A stretch of 64,000 bases of DNA, taken from the NCBI RefSeq assembly GCF_030272615.1, contig NC_081414.1, positions 769,983,653 through 770,047,652 on the forward strand, in the 5' to 3' direction. The DNA comes from Cryptomeria japonica (lineage: Eukaryota; Streptophyta; Pinopsida; Cupressales; Cupressaceae). This document shows positions 33,330 to 45,826 of the stretch, piece by piece (the first letter of the stretch is position 1; the number at the start of each line of letters is the position of its first letter). Below the pieces are notes generated by a model that saw nothing but the letters and a program-made list of their open reading frames with translations, was not told where the DNA came from and did no database searches. The position numbers and the translations under genes were made by a program.

Positions 33330-34108
33330 TGTAGACACTCAAAATTGTCCAGTCTAATTAAATAAATATTTTATTTATTTAATTATCTAAGCCTAATTCT
33401 TCTATTAATTAAATAAATCTTTATTTATTTAATTAATTCATTTATCCTCTTCTAGCCTTATTTCTCATTTAAATAAATACATTTATTTATTTAAATTATC
33501 CTTTTCCTAAATTAAATAAATATCTTATTTATTTAATTGATCCAACTTCTTCTATTAATTAAATAAATATTTATTTATTTAATTAATTCATTATCTTTTT
33601 CTACACATGACACATGTCATTCATCTCTTAATTCCTACACTACCTACCTCTTTCATTATTTTATTATTTCTTCTACCTACCCTCTAATCCTAGCCGACCT
33701 CCTTTTTACACCTCTTAATCTTATCCCTCTATTTCTTATTGTGTCTTCTATTTAAGGAGATGCTTCCTTCATTATCAAACCCTAATCACTATACATGCTA
33801 ACAACTTGATCAATTGGCTACACTATGATCCTACTTGCAACCACATTCCATTCTTTGTTGAGCTCTTGTGCACATAAAATCTAAGAGCAAATATATCAAG
33901 CAAGATCAATGGAGATAGGAAGAATGGAGATCAAAACCCTATTGGACATGTGATGGTATAATCTTTGTGATTTTGTTTTATTTACATTGTCTTAGGTAAT
34001 CTTCATATGTTATGGTGGATCTTTGTTGTTGTTAGGCTAGGGTTTTTGTGGTTGAATTCATTTAGCCTTTCAATCTTGTTATTATTGTATCCATTTTCAC
34101 CATATATA
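33330..34108 (+). repeat. 3' LTR of element B (779 bp)
   Basis: It matches 17889-18667 with about 11 differences. The terminal CA has become TA (34107-34108). It is followed by GTATA, the right target-site duplication. Confidence 0.94.
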
Positions 34109-34113
34109 GTATA

Positions 34114-34764
34114 GATTTGGTATTAGAGTGCATTAATAAATATGACCCTAATACTAGGAAAATTAAGACTCAAATTAATAGGGTTCTTGTAACCCTTGAT
34201 CAAAATACAATCCAAAATTTATTTCGGCTCCCGAAGAGAGTGGAATATGCTCATTGAGGTTTTACATAGTCCCAATGAGAATTTAATGCAAAGAAGGTTA
34301 TTTACAAGAATGTAATTGCAAATGAATGCTTTTCTATGCTTGGAAAGGGGTAGTCTAAATCTCAAAAAACCATCCACAAATCCTTTCTGAAAGGAGAGAT
34401 TGTAGACATTATTGTCTTATCACATAGACTAACAAGGGATGTAAATGTATTCAACATGGATGAATGGATGTTTTCTTTATTTAGGTCATTTATGCTAGGG
34501 AATCGTACTTGCACTGGGTAGGTTATATCAGTGATTGGTTGCATTATACGATAACTCATTTTAGGCTAAGTAATTTTTCTATATATCATGGACTACTTAT
34601 TTTATGCTCTAGATTATATTGAATATTGCCTAGGTTTTGATTATGTAGAAGAGTTTGACAATAATATTCAAATTTATGAATTTTATCTTGATCTAGGATT
34701 GCAAGAGTAATGTAAATTTCAGGAGGGTATATGATTTATTTACAAGGTGGTTGGTAAGGAAATT
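34114..34764. other. Flank between elements B and D, no gene seen
   Basis: It opens with TTTGGTATTAGAG, which resembles the initiator-Met primer site TGGTATCAGAGC, so it might be the internal start of an older element split by B. The rest is AT-rich with no readable frame. Confidence 0.3.
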
Positions 34765-34769
34765 ACAAG

Positions 34770-36006
34770 TATTAAAATTATGTGAATAATGTTGTCATTA
34801 ATTTCAAACCAACCATCCGGTTTGGACCGGAGAGTGTATGAGGTCTGAACATTAGTCTGGATGTTACGGCTATTGTTGTATGCAAGGTTTGTATGCAATT
34901 AGTATGGATGTGCAATTTAGATGTTGAAGGTTTGCTCATAAGTTATTATGTAACATGGACACCCCTAGATGATGACTTTAGAGATTTCATTTAGCTCTCA
35001 TTGATCCTAGTATCCTAGTGTTAGGAGTTCTTGTTGATCTCTTGTATCAGTTATGTGTCCTGGTGTTAACAGTTTTGGTAATTATCAAGCATATCTCTTC
35101 GAGTTTTGTGTTGCAGATTTCTTGGTACATGTGGAGCCTATATTTTGGAGACATTGAGCTTGATCTTGTGATTATGGGTCAGTATTCTTGGGTCTCGATG
35201 ACCCTATCTCTTTTTGGTAATCTCGGTATATGCATTAGCAATAAGAGTATGTAAAGGAAGCATGTAGAAGCCTTGCGGAGGCTGACACGAGAATATTGAT
35301 AATTTGTTGTGGTTGGTCAACACTTTATTTTGTATTTGTGCCCTCTGGTATATACATATACATATGTAGCTTAGCATAATGTAGAAGTAGTAGTAGAAGT
35401 AAAAGAAAAAAGCGAAAAAGAGATTGAGTGAGTGAAGGTGTGTGTGATATATAAAATAAAGTAGGCAGCAAGGATAGCAGTGTGAGTGGTGGACAACAAA
35501 GGCATATGATGTTACAGTAGTCCTTTACTGGACCTACTGCAGGACAATTGTACAAAGATCTCTAATCGGATTTGGTGTAGATTTTGTGATTTATAATTTG
35601 AGCTTGAACTTGGAACTAATCCCATGCATTTGGAGATATACACCTTCTCAATTCAACTTTTTTAGTTGTAGTGAGCATTTTAGTAGTTAGCCATCTCTTT
35701 GTATATCTGCAATGAGCCACCCGATAGTGAGCCACCCCTTTGTAAACACAATTATAACTAGTTATATTCTATTGAGAGTTAACACTCTTTGTGGTTTTTC
35801 CCATTTGGTTTTTCCACATATAAAATCTAGTGTTCATCTTTTGGTTATGTTCTTCATGGTTATTCTGCACTAACTGCTTTATATCAGTCAAGTTTGTTTG
35901 ATATTTCTATGAATAGTTATAATTGGTGAAAAGTTTTTTATTTAATCTATGGGAATACCGATTCACACCCTCTCTCAATATTTTGGTTCTTTCAATCTGA
36001 TCAATA
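34770..36006 (+). repeat. 5' LTR of element D
   Basis: It matches 39347-40599, for example at TGTATGAGGTC (about 34845 and 39410) and GTGTTAGGAGTTCT (about 35018 and 39595). It begins TATTAAAATTATGTG where the partner has TGTTAGACTTGTG. Confidence 0.75.
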
Positions 36007-36079
36007 ATTAGTATCAGAGCTTTGGTTCCTTGCTAGGAAATCTTAACCACTTGAGGGAGATATGTTTTGGTTGAAGTCA

Positions 36080-37127
36080 TGACACCTATATGCTTGGCTG
36101 AAGATTTTGAGATGGATGAATATTTGAAGATAGATCTTGAGGATTTGGAAAGCATTGAATAAAAGAATAAATAATCGAAGGAGAATGTGAAGATAGAAAA
36201 TGAATGTGCTCAGAAGCTGAGAGAGAAAATATGGAATTTCATGTTGAGACATAAGGAAGTTAACAATCCATTGAAATAGGTGAATGAAACTATTAAAGAT
36301 CTAATGCAGAAGATTGAGGAAAGGGACGAGATAGAACAGCTCTTGAAAAAGACAATAACGTAGAAGTCTTGATAATGTGAAAACCTTGAATAAGAGGTGA
36401 AGAATCCAAAGGAAGAGAATAAGATCCTTGATAGTAGTAAGCCCCTAGAAGATTTGATTAGCATGAAACAAGTTAACTTAGACAAAACTGGCCTTGGTTT
36501 CCAACCCAGTATGTGCCCATATCAGAATGATAAAGAAGAAAACAAAGAAGTCAAAGGTAAAGTAGAGAAGAAGTGAGAAGAAGAGAAGAAATCTTAGAAT
36601 CAGAAATCAAATACAAAAATTCTACTAGTCCAAAAGCCTGATACACATAGGTGTCCATCTTTTAATGGCTATTATTTTAAATGTAAAAACTTTAGACACG
36701 AGGTAGTAAACTATAGAAGCATTGAGTGTTATGGTTGCAAGATGTTCGGACATATAGCAAGTCTTTGTAAAAATAATGTTCTAAATCAAAATTATAATCC
36801 AGTTGTTGCAAACAAGAAGAGTTACAACTTTCATGGATACTATTATATTCACAATAACTATGGACATAAGGCTAGTCAATACAATTATAGATCACATCCA
36901 ATAAGATCTAAGAGAAAAATTGTTAGCTGTTTCAAATGCAAGTAGACCAGACATTATGCTAATCATTGCAAGAATGAAAATATGGAGAAATATGTTGAGA
37001 AGAATGTGATGAAGAATGGTGAATCAAAGAAGAAAGAAAATTTGCTCTCGAAAAAGAAGAATGAGAACAAACAAAGTGAGCCTGATATACCAGAATTCGG
37101 TACAGACACATCTTCCTCTGGTAATTA
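36080..37127 (+). pseudogene. Element D gag remnant with zinc-knuckle array
   Basis: Frame by frame it reads a charged coiled-coil stretch (NETIKDLMQKIEERDEIEQL), a Lys/Glu-rich linker and four knuckle-like repeats. Two keep the C-x2-C-x4-H-x4-C form (CYGCKMFGHIASLC near 36729; CFKCK.TRHYANHC near 36930, with one stop inside), and two have lost cysteines. A Lys-rich tail ends near 37127. There are many stops. It would have bound element RNA. Confidence 0.6.
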
Positions 37128-39346
37128 AGTCTAGAGTTTTGGGTCAAGGGGAGTTTTGATCTGAAAGAAAAATCTTCTATACTCCCCATTTGAGTGGATC
37201 ATGTCGCTAATGCGAAATGACAATGCTTGAGTGGTATCTGGCAATCAGAGAAATCTTGCTGTCATCATTGATAAGATAGTTCTTGGTGGTAAAACCCTAA
37301 TGAAGTATCTTTAGCAAGATAAATATCACTTTTTTGAGTTGATTTCTTTCATATCCGTCATTTGTGTTTGATAATATTGTGAATAGTAGAGTAGTAGCAG
37401 AGTGAGGAGTGAAAGAAATCATGGAAGGAAAATTGATCTTCAGAGAATCAAGCAGAAAACAATTTTAGATTATGGACAAGGTGCTCCTAGATGAGTTTAG
37501 CCTGGAGAAGATTAGAGTTGTTGAAGCTAGTTTGAATAATAATGAATTGCAGAGGGTCAAAGGTTTGGAAGGCAAAGATATGAATATTTGGACCAAATTC
37601 TCTTGGTTCAACAATGTAGAGGGTTATCAAGGTAATTCTTAGTCATGTATGAGATAACTGCATCATGTTGGATAAACCCTATCCGATTATGAAGGAAATC
37701 ATTTCTATGGTCATCGACTTATGCAATGATGCATAAGTTCTAGCAAAGAAGTTGATTTTGAATAGAGAAGTGGAAGCCTTGACCGATGTGAAGGGTGATC
37801 AGCGAGCTCTAATCATTAACACAATCATCAACCCTATGGTGAGGTATGTTGCCTATGGCATCTCTTATAAAATCTATTTCAAAATTAGGCAAGGTCCCAC
37901 CTTGGCAATTGCAATATATATGGAACATATGCTTGTGATGGAGAATAAATCATTCAACTTGTGTGAATTACGAAAATAATTGTTGTTAGAGAACATTAAG
38001 ATGACAAAGAAGGAGCATTGTGCTTTTTGGTTTGGGTCATTACTTGTAAGTTTGGTTATATACTACTTAGAATCCCTTCTGGTAAAAGATAATGTCATAT
38101 GAGAGTCTAGTGTTCCTATTGCAAGATAGATATTTAGACATTTGAATAGTTTGGCTAACAAAGAAGAAGTTTGCAATGGCTATTTCAAGTCATTTGTGGA
38201 TATGTGGAGTGTTGGCCTAGCATTTGTGTCTTTCTATTTTGGTTTTGGAGATTCTTCCTCCAAAAAGAAGAAAAGGAGATGGTCTTTTCTGCCTAGTATT
38301 TCTAAGATATAGAGAAGCAAGGTGGAAAATGCCGTGGTGATTGATTATCCAAAATCCCTTGTAGCTAGAGGAGTTTTAGAAGTTGATGAGCAGGAAGTGG
38401 GAGACTTAGATGATGAGTCTAATTTGCTAAAATTGGTTGATAGTAGATGGAATCAAGAAAATTGGTGTGAAATGGATGAATTCAATAGAGCTAGATAAAA
38501 TTGAGAGCATTTTGATGAAGCATTTAATCCTAAAAAACTTGAGACCTAAAGATATCGATAATCTGCTCCCAGAATCTTTGAATGAGGTTCTGAAGGAAAG
38601 AATGTCTAAGCAATCAGTTGAAGAAAAAGGCCTGGATATAAAAAATTCATTGAGTGAATGTATTATTGCATAAAAGAACTTGTCAACGTGTATTGAGGAA
38701 TTGAGATATTGTATCCGTAGTGCTAGCAGAATCTACAAGTATTGTATCTCTTGGACGACAACTGCAGTGAAGCATAAAGGTAAGATTGATGCTATTGAAG
38801 ATGAATTGACAAGTTTAGGGAATTCTTTTGATTTTTTGAGTGATAAGGATGGTTAGCAAAGGAAAAGAGTTAATTCTCTTCAATATGAGCTCCTTCTGCT
38901 ACAAATGTAGAAAGAAGAATTTGTGAGCATGTTTTAGAAAGTTAAGAAGATTATTGAAGCTAAGCTAGTGCAATTTTCAGTATTGCTTGAGAATGCAGTT
39001 GAGTATGAGTAGAGTCCAACTACTCCAAATAATTTTTCAAATTTAGTTGATCTACTAGCTGAGTGCAAGAGTATTTCACTGAGTATCAAACTGGCTATAC
39101 ATTCTTGAGAAGTTCTTATTTCCAAATAAGATCATCTGAAAGTTCTTGTGTAAGATTTAGTTTTTGACATTTTTCGATGTATATATCTGTTCTTTCCTTC
39201 TTTATTTCTAGAATCCTTTATCCTTGATGTCAAAAGGGGAAGAAAAGAACATGATTTCAAGGAATCTGACTTTGAAGAATTGCATAAGGGGGAGTTGTGT
39301 AGTCATGTTTTGAATATATTTTGCCATCAATGACAAAGGGGGATAT
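37128..39346 (+). pseudogene. Element D interior, decayed unrecognised coding region
   Basis: Discontinuous frames occur at 37752-37979 (MILNREVEALTDVKGD...) and 38437-38673, with a hydrophilic, heptad-like tail near 38700-39050. No RT, RNase H, integrase or protease motif is visible. It could be an extra ORF or captured sequence. The end before the LTR is the purine tract. Confidence 0.4.
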
Positions 39347-40599
39347 TGTTAGACTTGTGTAAATAATATTTTCATTAATATCAAACCAGCCATCTAGTTT
39401 GGGCCAGACAGTGTATGAGGTCCATACATTAGTCTAGATGTTATGATTGTTGTTGTATGTGAGGATTGTATGCAATCAATATGGATGTGTAGTCTAGATG
39501 TTGAGGTTTTGGTCAAAAGTTATTATGCACCATGGACAACCCTAGATGATGACTTTAGAGGTTTCATTAAGTTTCATTGATCCCAATATCAGAGTGTTAG
39601 GAGTTCTCATTGATCTTGGCATTAGTTATGTATCCTAGTTTTAGAAGTTTTAGTAATTATTAGAAGTATCTCTTCGAGTTTCATGTTGTAGTATTCTTGG
39701 TACATGTGGAGCCTACATTTTGGAGATATTGGGCTTGATCTTGTGGTTATCGGTTGATATTCTTGGGTCCAGATGACCCTATCCCTTTCTGGTAATCTTG
39801 ATATATGCATTGGAAATCAGAGTATGTAAAGGAAGCATGTAGAAGTCTTGCGGAGGCCAAAGACATGTACATATTGATAACATGTTGTGCTTGGTTGACA
39901 CACTATTTTGTATTTGTACCCTCTAGTATATATACATAAACATATGTAGTAACATAATATAGAAGTAGTAGTAGAAGTAGAAGAAAAAAGGAACAAGAGA
40001 TTGAGTGAGTGAAGGTGTGTGTGTTATTCAAAAGAAAGCTGGCAGCAAGGATTGCAATGTGTGTGAACTGTGAGTTTCAGACAATAAAGGTACATAGTGT
40101 TGTAGTAGTGTAGTAGTCATTTATCGAACTTGCTATAGGATAGTTGTAGAGTTTGTGATTTGTAATTTAAGCTTAAACTTGGAACTGATCCCATGAATTT
40201 GGAGATGCAAACCTTCTCACTTCAACCTTTTCAATTGAAGTGAGCATTTCGATAGTTAGCCATCTCTTTGTATATCTACAGTGAGCAGTCTGACAATGAG
40301 CCAGCCGACAGTGAGCCACCCCTTTGTAAACACAATTATAACTAGTTATATTCTCCTGAGAGTTAACACTCTTTGTTGTTTTTCCCATTTGGGTTTTCCA
40401 CGTATAAAATCTGGTGCTCATCTTGTGGTTATGTTCTTCATATTTATTCTGCACTAATTCCTTTACATCAATCAAGTTTCTTTGATATTTTTATGGATAG
40501 TTATAATTGGTGGAATTTTTTTCTTTAAACTATGGTAATATTGATTCACCCCCCCACCCCCCCCCCCTTAGTATTCCAGTTCTTTTAACCTAATCAACA
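39347..40599 (+). repeat. 3' LTR of element D
   Basis: It starts TGTTAGACTTGTG after a polypurine tract and ends CAATCAACA-like at 40599. It contains an imperfect poly-C run at about 40550-40568, like the end of the element E LTR. Confidence 0.75.
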
Positions 40600-40604
40600 A
40601 TAAG

Positions 40605-42750
40605 GACATCTAGAGTGGAGGATCTCACTTGAATTAGCCACTTTGATAAAGGTATATGATAATTACTTTCTACAATTTTCTATCTTCACATATATAAGGA
40701 TAGGAGGCTATGATGATTTTCCTTTAAAATTTCCCATGTATGTGAAAGATAAGTTAATTTTGAATGAATTATATAGACAAATTTGTGAAATCAACAAGAG
40801 GTGTGGCAAATTTAAGAAAATAGGAATTCACTTCCCCATCAACTTGGGGATGAATAGTTGTGAGACACAATTAAATACCTTGAATATTTTAAAGGCAATG
40901 GAGAAATATGGTATGGATAGTTATGGTGCCTTTAGGTTAATGTTTGATAGTAAATAATTTTTTAGGAATAATTTATACTTGGGCTCTGCATTATATTGTG
41001 TACCTAAGCTCAAAGATTACTGAAATATTGCATTAATAATTTTGAAGTGATGAAAAGAGATTGGTTAAGGATAACCTTGAAGCAAATACTAGACTACCAC
41101 CTTCTATGGGATGTGAATGGTGTTATTGACAATGGGTCTCATATAGTCTACCCTAGATATGCCTCTCATATACAAATGCAACCCTTGGACCCAGCCTGAG
41201 GAAGATGATTTGGATAGAAGGACTATAGCAGTCCTAAAAAAGCTAAAGTATGGGTACCCAAGAAGAAAGGTGATGCCTCTAATCCCTCCCAGACAAAGAA
41301 AAATAAGTTAATAGGAAAAGTAGCACTAGTAATATAAACATTGCTTTCATAGTTTCACCTACACAAACAACACACCTAGCCAACTTGAGAGGAAATAGAT
41401 ATAGATAACCACCAAAGAAAGATCAACTTCCCAAGAAAATGTGTGAGGATGGCTCATTACCATATATTAAAAAGGATGAACAAGAAAAGGGAGAAGAAGA
41501 AAAATAATGGAAGAGCCTAAAAAGGATGGAGATAAAGGAAATGATTCATTTCAAGAAGCAAGACAATAGGATGTTGTTGGTGGTAAGCCTAAATCTTTAT
41601 TTTCTTTTAATTTATAGAATATAGATAAAACTCCTCTAGTGAAGAGGATTCTTTCGTTTATTCCTTATGCTATCTCCTACATGGATGGAAGTATGATTAT
41701 CTAATAAGAGAAATATTGAGTGTATTAGAGAACCATATAAGGATAATGTTACACAAATATTGCTAATAAAGAATTAGTGACAAAATTACAAACAAATAGC
41801 CACTTTGGATGAATCACATAGGAATGGATAAAGAAAGTTAAGGGAAAGGGAATTTTTTCATTGTTAATTTGAGTAGATCTTACAACTAGTTGGTGGTAGC
41901 AAGGAATAGTGTGGCTATTGAGATAAGAAATGCTAAACTGAAAGAATATTCACACGTACAAGACATTAAGAGGCTTAAATAAATTATTGGAATGGGCTTC
42001 AAATTTTCTATTATTTAAAAGATAATTATGTCCAAGTATACACGCATGTGTCAAGAGCCTAAAATAGAAATGTAATTTCTTGCTACAAGATATTTGGGAG
42101 TAGAGTAGATTGTTGAAGGAAGCTAATAAGATGATCACATGGGTAATACAAGAATTTAGAGACATTAGATGCCAACTGAAAAGGAAATATATTACTAGAT
42201 TTGCTACAGATGATGAATTGAAGGTAGAATTCTAAAAAAATATAGATACTTTGTCTAACACAAAATATTTTAATGAACAAAAACATGATAAAATAGCAAG
42301 GATCAATGCATCTTTAATTTGGTGTGCTAAGCATTATAAAACTTTTATGTCTAATAATGAGGCCATCGAGAAAGAGAAATCCTTATGGTCATTATGGACA
42401 AGTAATGTGACCATTACGTGCAATCAGAAGATCCCTGGTGTCCTTAAAGAATTACAAGATTACAAGGATAGGTAGGCAAGACAACAACACACATAATCAG
42501 GAGGTGCCTCTAATGGATGAAGTAAACTGCCTTCCAATACTAACATGAACATTTGTCTATTTTCTATTTTATTTTATTGTTATTATCTCATGGAATTAAT
42601 TATGTTATGCTCATTGTTTTAAGATATATTGATGGTTACATTTTAATTTTTTCAAATATGCTTGTAATAGAGATGGAAAGGGATCAACAATTTTTGGGTC
42701 CTCCTTGTGCTTGGATATATGACTGTGAATCAATCTAAATCTTGAAAGTC
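40605..42750 (+). pseudogene. Decayed plus-strand coding region, unrecognised
   Basis: The longest frames are 40643-40957 (104 codons, with GGYDDFPLKFPMYVKDKLIL and RCGKFKKIGIHFPINLGMN) and 42251-42475 (74 codons). Between them the plus strand reads protein-like but with many stops. The compositions are ordinary for plant protein. I do not recognise a family. It could be the remnant of an element extra ORF or of a host gene. Confidence 0.3.
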
Positions 42751-44040
42751 AACACATATTATTGGTTTTTAAAGTTTTGGTGTCTTTGTGTATTAGATTT
42801 TCATACATGTAAGTTTGTGTGATTTGGATGCCATCTTCTTTGAAATAGAACGTTCATGTATAGGCTATCTTTCATCATTCTCAAAATTTAACCAACATTT
42901 GAATCAATCATCAATATTTTGACTATGTTAATGTTAAGGCTTCTTTTTGTGAACTTCAATAATCTATCAATTATAAGTTATTTCTTTGAGTTATTTCCAT
43001 TTTGATTCTTCTCATTGCATTTGTTTCATAGTAGTGGGAAAATTTTAGAACCTTTCCTACTTGCTAGTTAAAAGTATACCAAAATAACTACATATTCAAA
43101 AAGATCAAATTTTATCTTACAAAGGGAGTTGTACCTTTCTTTTCAAAATTCAGAGGGAAAATACCTTTACTTTACCCAACTATTGTTAATGGGCTAATTT
43201 GGGGGAAAGAGTCTATGTTTTCATAACATTTTGGAAAAGATAAATCTGTTAACCAATAGTTTTATTATTTAATTATTTAAAAAAATATTGTATTTCCATT
43301 TATTATTATTATTATTATTTACTTTATAAAACTATTTCTATATAGTACAAATTTATTTTATTTTAGAATTAAATTATTTAAAAATTATTTTATATATTTT
43401 TATGAATTAAATAGAAAGATTAAAATTTTATTTTGTTGACTTAAAAATATCTCTTTTAACAAATTGTAATTGTAACTTTAGAAACTTGAAATTTAAATTC
43501 AAATTTCTCCTATTCACCTCATACACTAAGATTTACATAATGAAGGTGTTAAAAAAAAAGAAAAGAAAACAAATGATATTACATTTTTATGCAATTTAGT
43601 CATATATAACATAATTTTAAATAAATAAAAATAAGCATATTTAAACCTCTTAAATAAATTATGTGAGACATTGTACATGCACTCTAGTTTATATAGGATA
43701 GACTCCTAGCTTTCCAAATTGAATCTACGGATTCCAATTCTGAAAGTTTGGAGCAATTTTGTGACATTTTAACAAGGTAATTAATTTTTTTGAAAACTAG
43801 GTATACATGACACTAACTTAAATGAGAGAAATATTTAACAACTATTATTCTATAAATATCTATCGAAAAGTTTAATTAATTTTGTATTATGGGCCATATA
43901 GGTATAATCATGATTAGCTTTTACCCTTAGTTTATGGGAATGTTGAAATAATAGATAAGATATATGATTTAATTACAATAAAGGTGAAAGATACTACCTA
44001 ATACATTGCAAACAATATATTTTAAAAAAAAATTTAGTTA
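42751..44040. other. AT-rich DNA, no gene seen
   Basis: Very AT-rich, with TTATTATTATTATT near 43300 and long A/T runs. No coding frame, repeat unit or element end is recognised. Confidence 0.5.
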
Positions 44041-44065
44041 AAATTTTCTTACCCATCCTCAAGGC

Positions 44066-44982
44066 TTAGGATTTTTTGTTAAGGATGTAGAGACCCTTAG
44101 CACCATTCTTGATAGCAAATTGGCTGACACTCACCATAGTGTTAAGGTTTTTGTGAACCTTTTTGATAGTGTCTTTCAACAACATGATTCTTTTCTTGTG
44201 ATACATTTTCATGGTCTTGATATTCTTGTCCATCTCCTCAACTAAAGCTAACATTTCCATTTTGTCCTTCTTGTCCATGCCTTAATTACCATCTCTTTGC
44301 AAAACATCAACCTTGTTGAAAAGGGAATTCACAGTCTCTTTAAATAAGGCTAATTTGAAAGATAAACCAATTGGCCAAAAATATGGCCCTTTGTAGACTT
44401 CTTTAACAACACCATGATATCCTCAGTGGGCTTCATGCATTTAGTTTCAATACACCTCTCATCGGCAACCCCCAAATCCTCATTACCAATTGTAAAATGT
44501 TCATCCATACTCACATCAACTTTACAACAACTTCCTTGACACTCAGATCATCCCTCACAATCTAGTTATCTTTATCTATAACACCAATCTTCCCCATAGC
44601 CACATCATGTCTTTTTTCTCTCTTTCCCACTTTCCCTTTCTTAGTAGTATAGGGTCTAGAAGAGACTCCCACCTCCATGCTCTAATCATCCCTTATCTTC
44701 TTCCCCTTCCTATCAAACCAAAGACTTAGCCATCATATCAAGATTAAGTTTCTAAGCTAGAGGAGAGATGTACTCCTAATCATAATCATTAGTGGAGAAA
44801 CAATAAGACCATGAAATATTAGGTTTGGGTCTTTTCTTCGAGCCTTTCTTAGAGGCAGACTCCCCTTTATTACCTAAATCGAACCCCTCTTCCTCCTCCT
44901 CTACATCCATAGACATATCAAAGTAATAGACCCTAACATTTTTCGTGAATTCAATCTTGCATTTGGACTGTGAAGGCTTCAA
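44066..44982 (-). pseudogene. Decayed minus-strand coding region, unrecognised
   Basis: Two short frames, 44776-44982 (VEEEEEGFDLGNKGESASKK, acidic then basic) and 44066-44278 (charged, helix-prone MDKKDKMEMLALVEEMDKN), are joined by protein-like sequence with several stops. No known domain is visible. They could be exons, or the remains of an element gag-like coiled coil. Confidence 0.25.
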
Positions 44983-45002
44983 GGGAATAGAGAAAATTTA
45001 GA

Positions 45003-45826
45003 TATTCTATTAAAAGAAAAATGAGACCCTCATGAAGCATAGGTATGGTAGAGCTCTTCTTATGATCATTAATACTAATAATTAGAGAGGATAAGAGATA
45101 TAAAGGAAACAAAACTACCCATTAATGACAAAAATAATTACTCAAAATGAATTGGTGATTAAATAAACTAGTAAAACAACCATTTAAGCTGAAATACCTC
45201 ATTAAAACCTCGACAATTTCAGAGTTAAAGGGTGTGATAGTACCTTGATCATACCCTCCTAACTGGGTCCTCTTCACCTTGTCCATATGGCCTAATCAGA
45301 AAGCCATATCAACTTAAAGTTGAATAAGGTTTCTTTAGGATGGAGAAAAGGGATGAAGATAGCTTTATGAAATATATATATACATGTAAAAAAAATTAAC
45401 CCAAATATTCCTAAACTAATAGTCAAAAATTAAAACTAGATTTTGTTAACATTTGTTCCACAAAGACTTTAATTTCCTAAAAGAAAGTAATATTAAACTT
45501 ATAAATTATAGTAAAATCTCAAACAACCTTTTGAAAATGCTTGTATCCCATCATATGACATATTCGTCATATAAGAATAAATAATCTCATTTAATTATAT
45601 TTAAATTATAATAAATTACTATATATATATATATATATATAATTAACATAAATATGAAAACATAAAAGGACATGAATAACAAGAGAAAGATCGATGAACT
45701 CTACTCCATTTCGACAATTTAAATGACACAAAAATCAGAGTTTGACACACAAAACTTGGAATATCATTACTCATATCCGGAAGAGAATAAGATACAGAGG
45801 CAAAACGAGGAAATGCTTGGATTTGT
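45003..45826. other. AT-rich flank 3' of the ascorbate oxidase locus
   Basis: No gene is seen. It contains the TA microsatellite at 45620-45641. The last 100 bases would be the 3' UTR of the gene. Confidence 0.5.
45620..45641. repeat. (TA)n microsatellite
   Basis: Eleven uninterrupted TA units. Confidence 0.95.

Larger units (their letters stand above)
17889..34108 (+). mobile_element. Element B: complete Ty3/gypsy Tat-lineage LTR retrotransposon
   Basis: The two 779-bp LTRs (17889-18667 and 33330-34108) differ at about 11 positions by eye (around 1.4%). They are flanked by the perfect 5-bp duplication GTATA (17884-17888 and 34109-34113). Gene order is that of element A, and the two share most of their sequence, so they are one family in opposite orientation. 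The gag-pol region (20883-28394) was once a single frame; it now has stops at about 22575, 23619, 23954, 24005, 24779, 27231 and 28194 and frameshifts near 23660 and 25131. The opposite-strand PMD gene is also broken. Confidence 0.95.
34770..40599 (+). mobile_element. Element D: old, non-autonomous Copia-like LTR retrotransposon
   Basis: Long terminal repeats at 34770-36006 and 39347-40599 share order and much sequence but have many differences. Five-base flanks ACAAG (34765-34769) and ATAAG (40600-40604) match but for one base. After the left LTR is TAGTATCAGAGC, one base from the initiator-Met primer site; before the right LTR is a purine tract ending GGGGGATAT. The 3.3-kb interior has gag zinc knuckles and no recognisable RT or integrase. 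Copia-like is inferred from the knuckles and end structure; a Ty3-type origin is not excluded. Confidence 0.75.
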
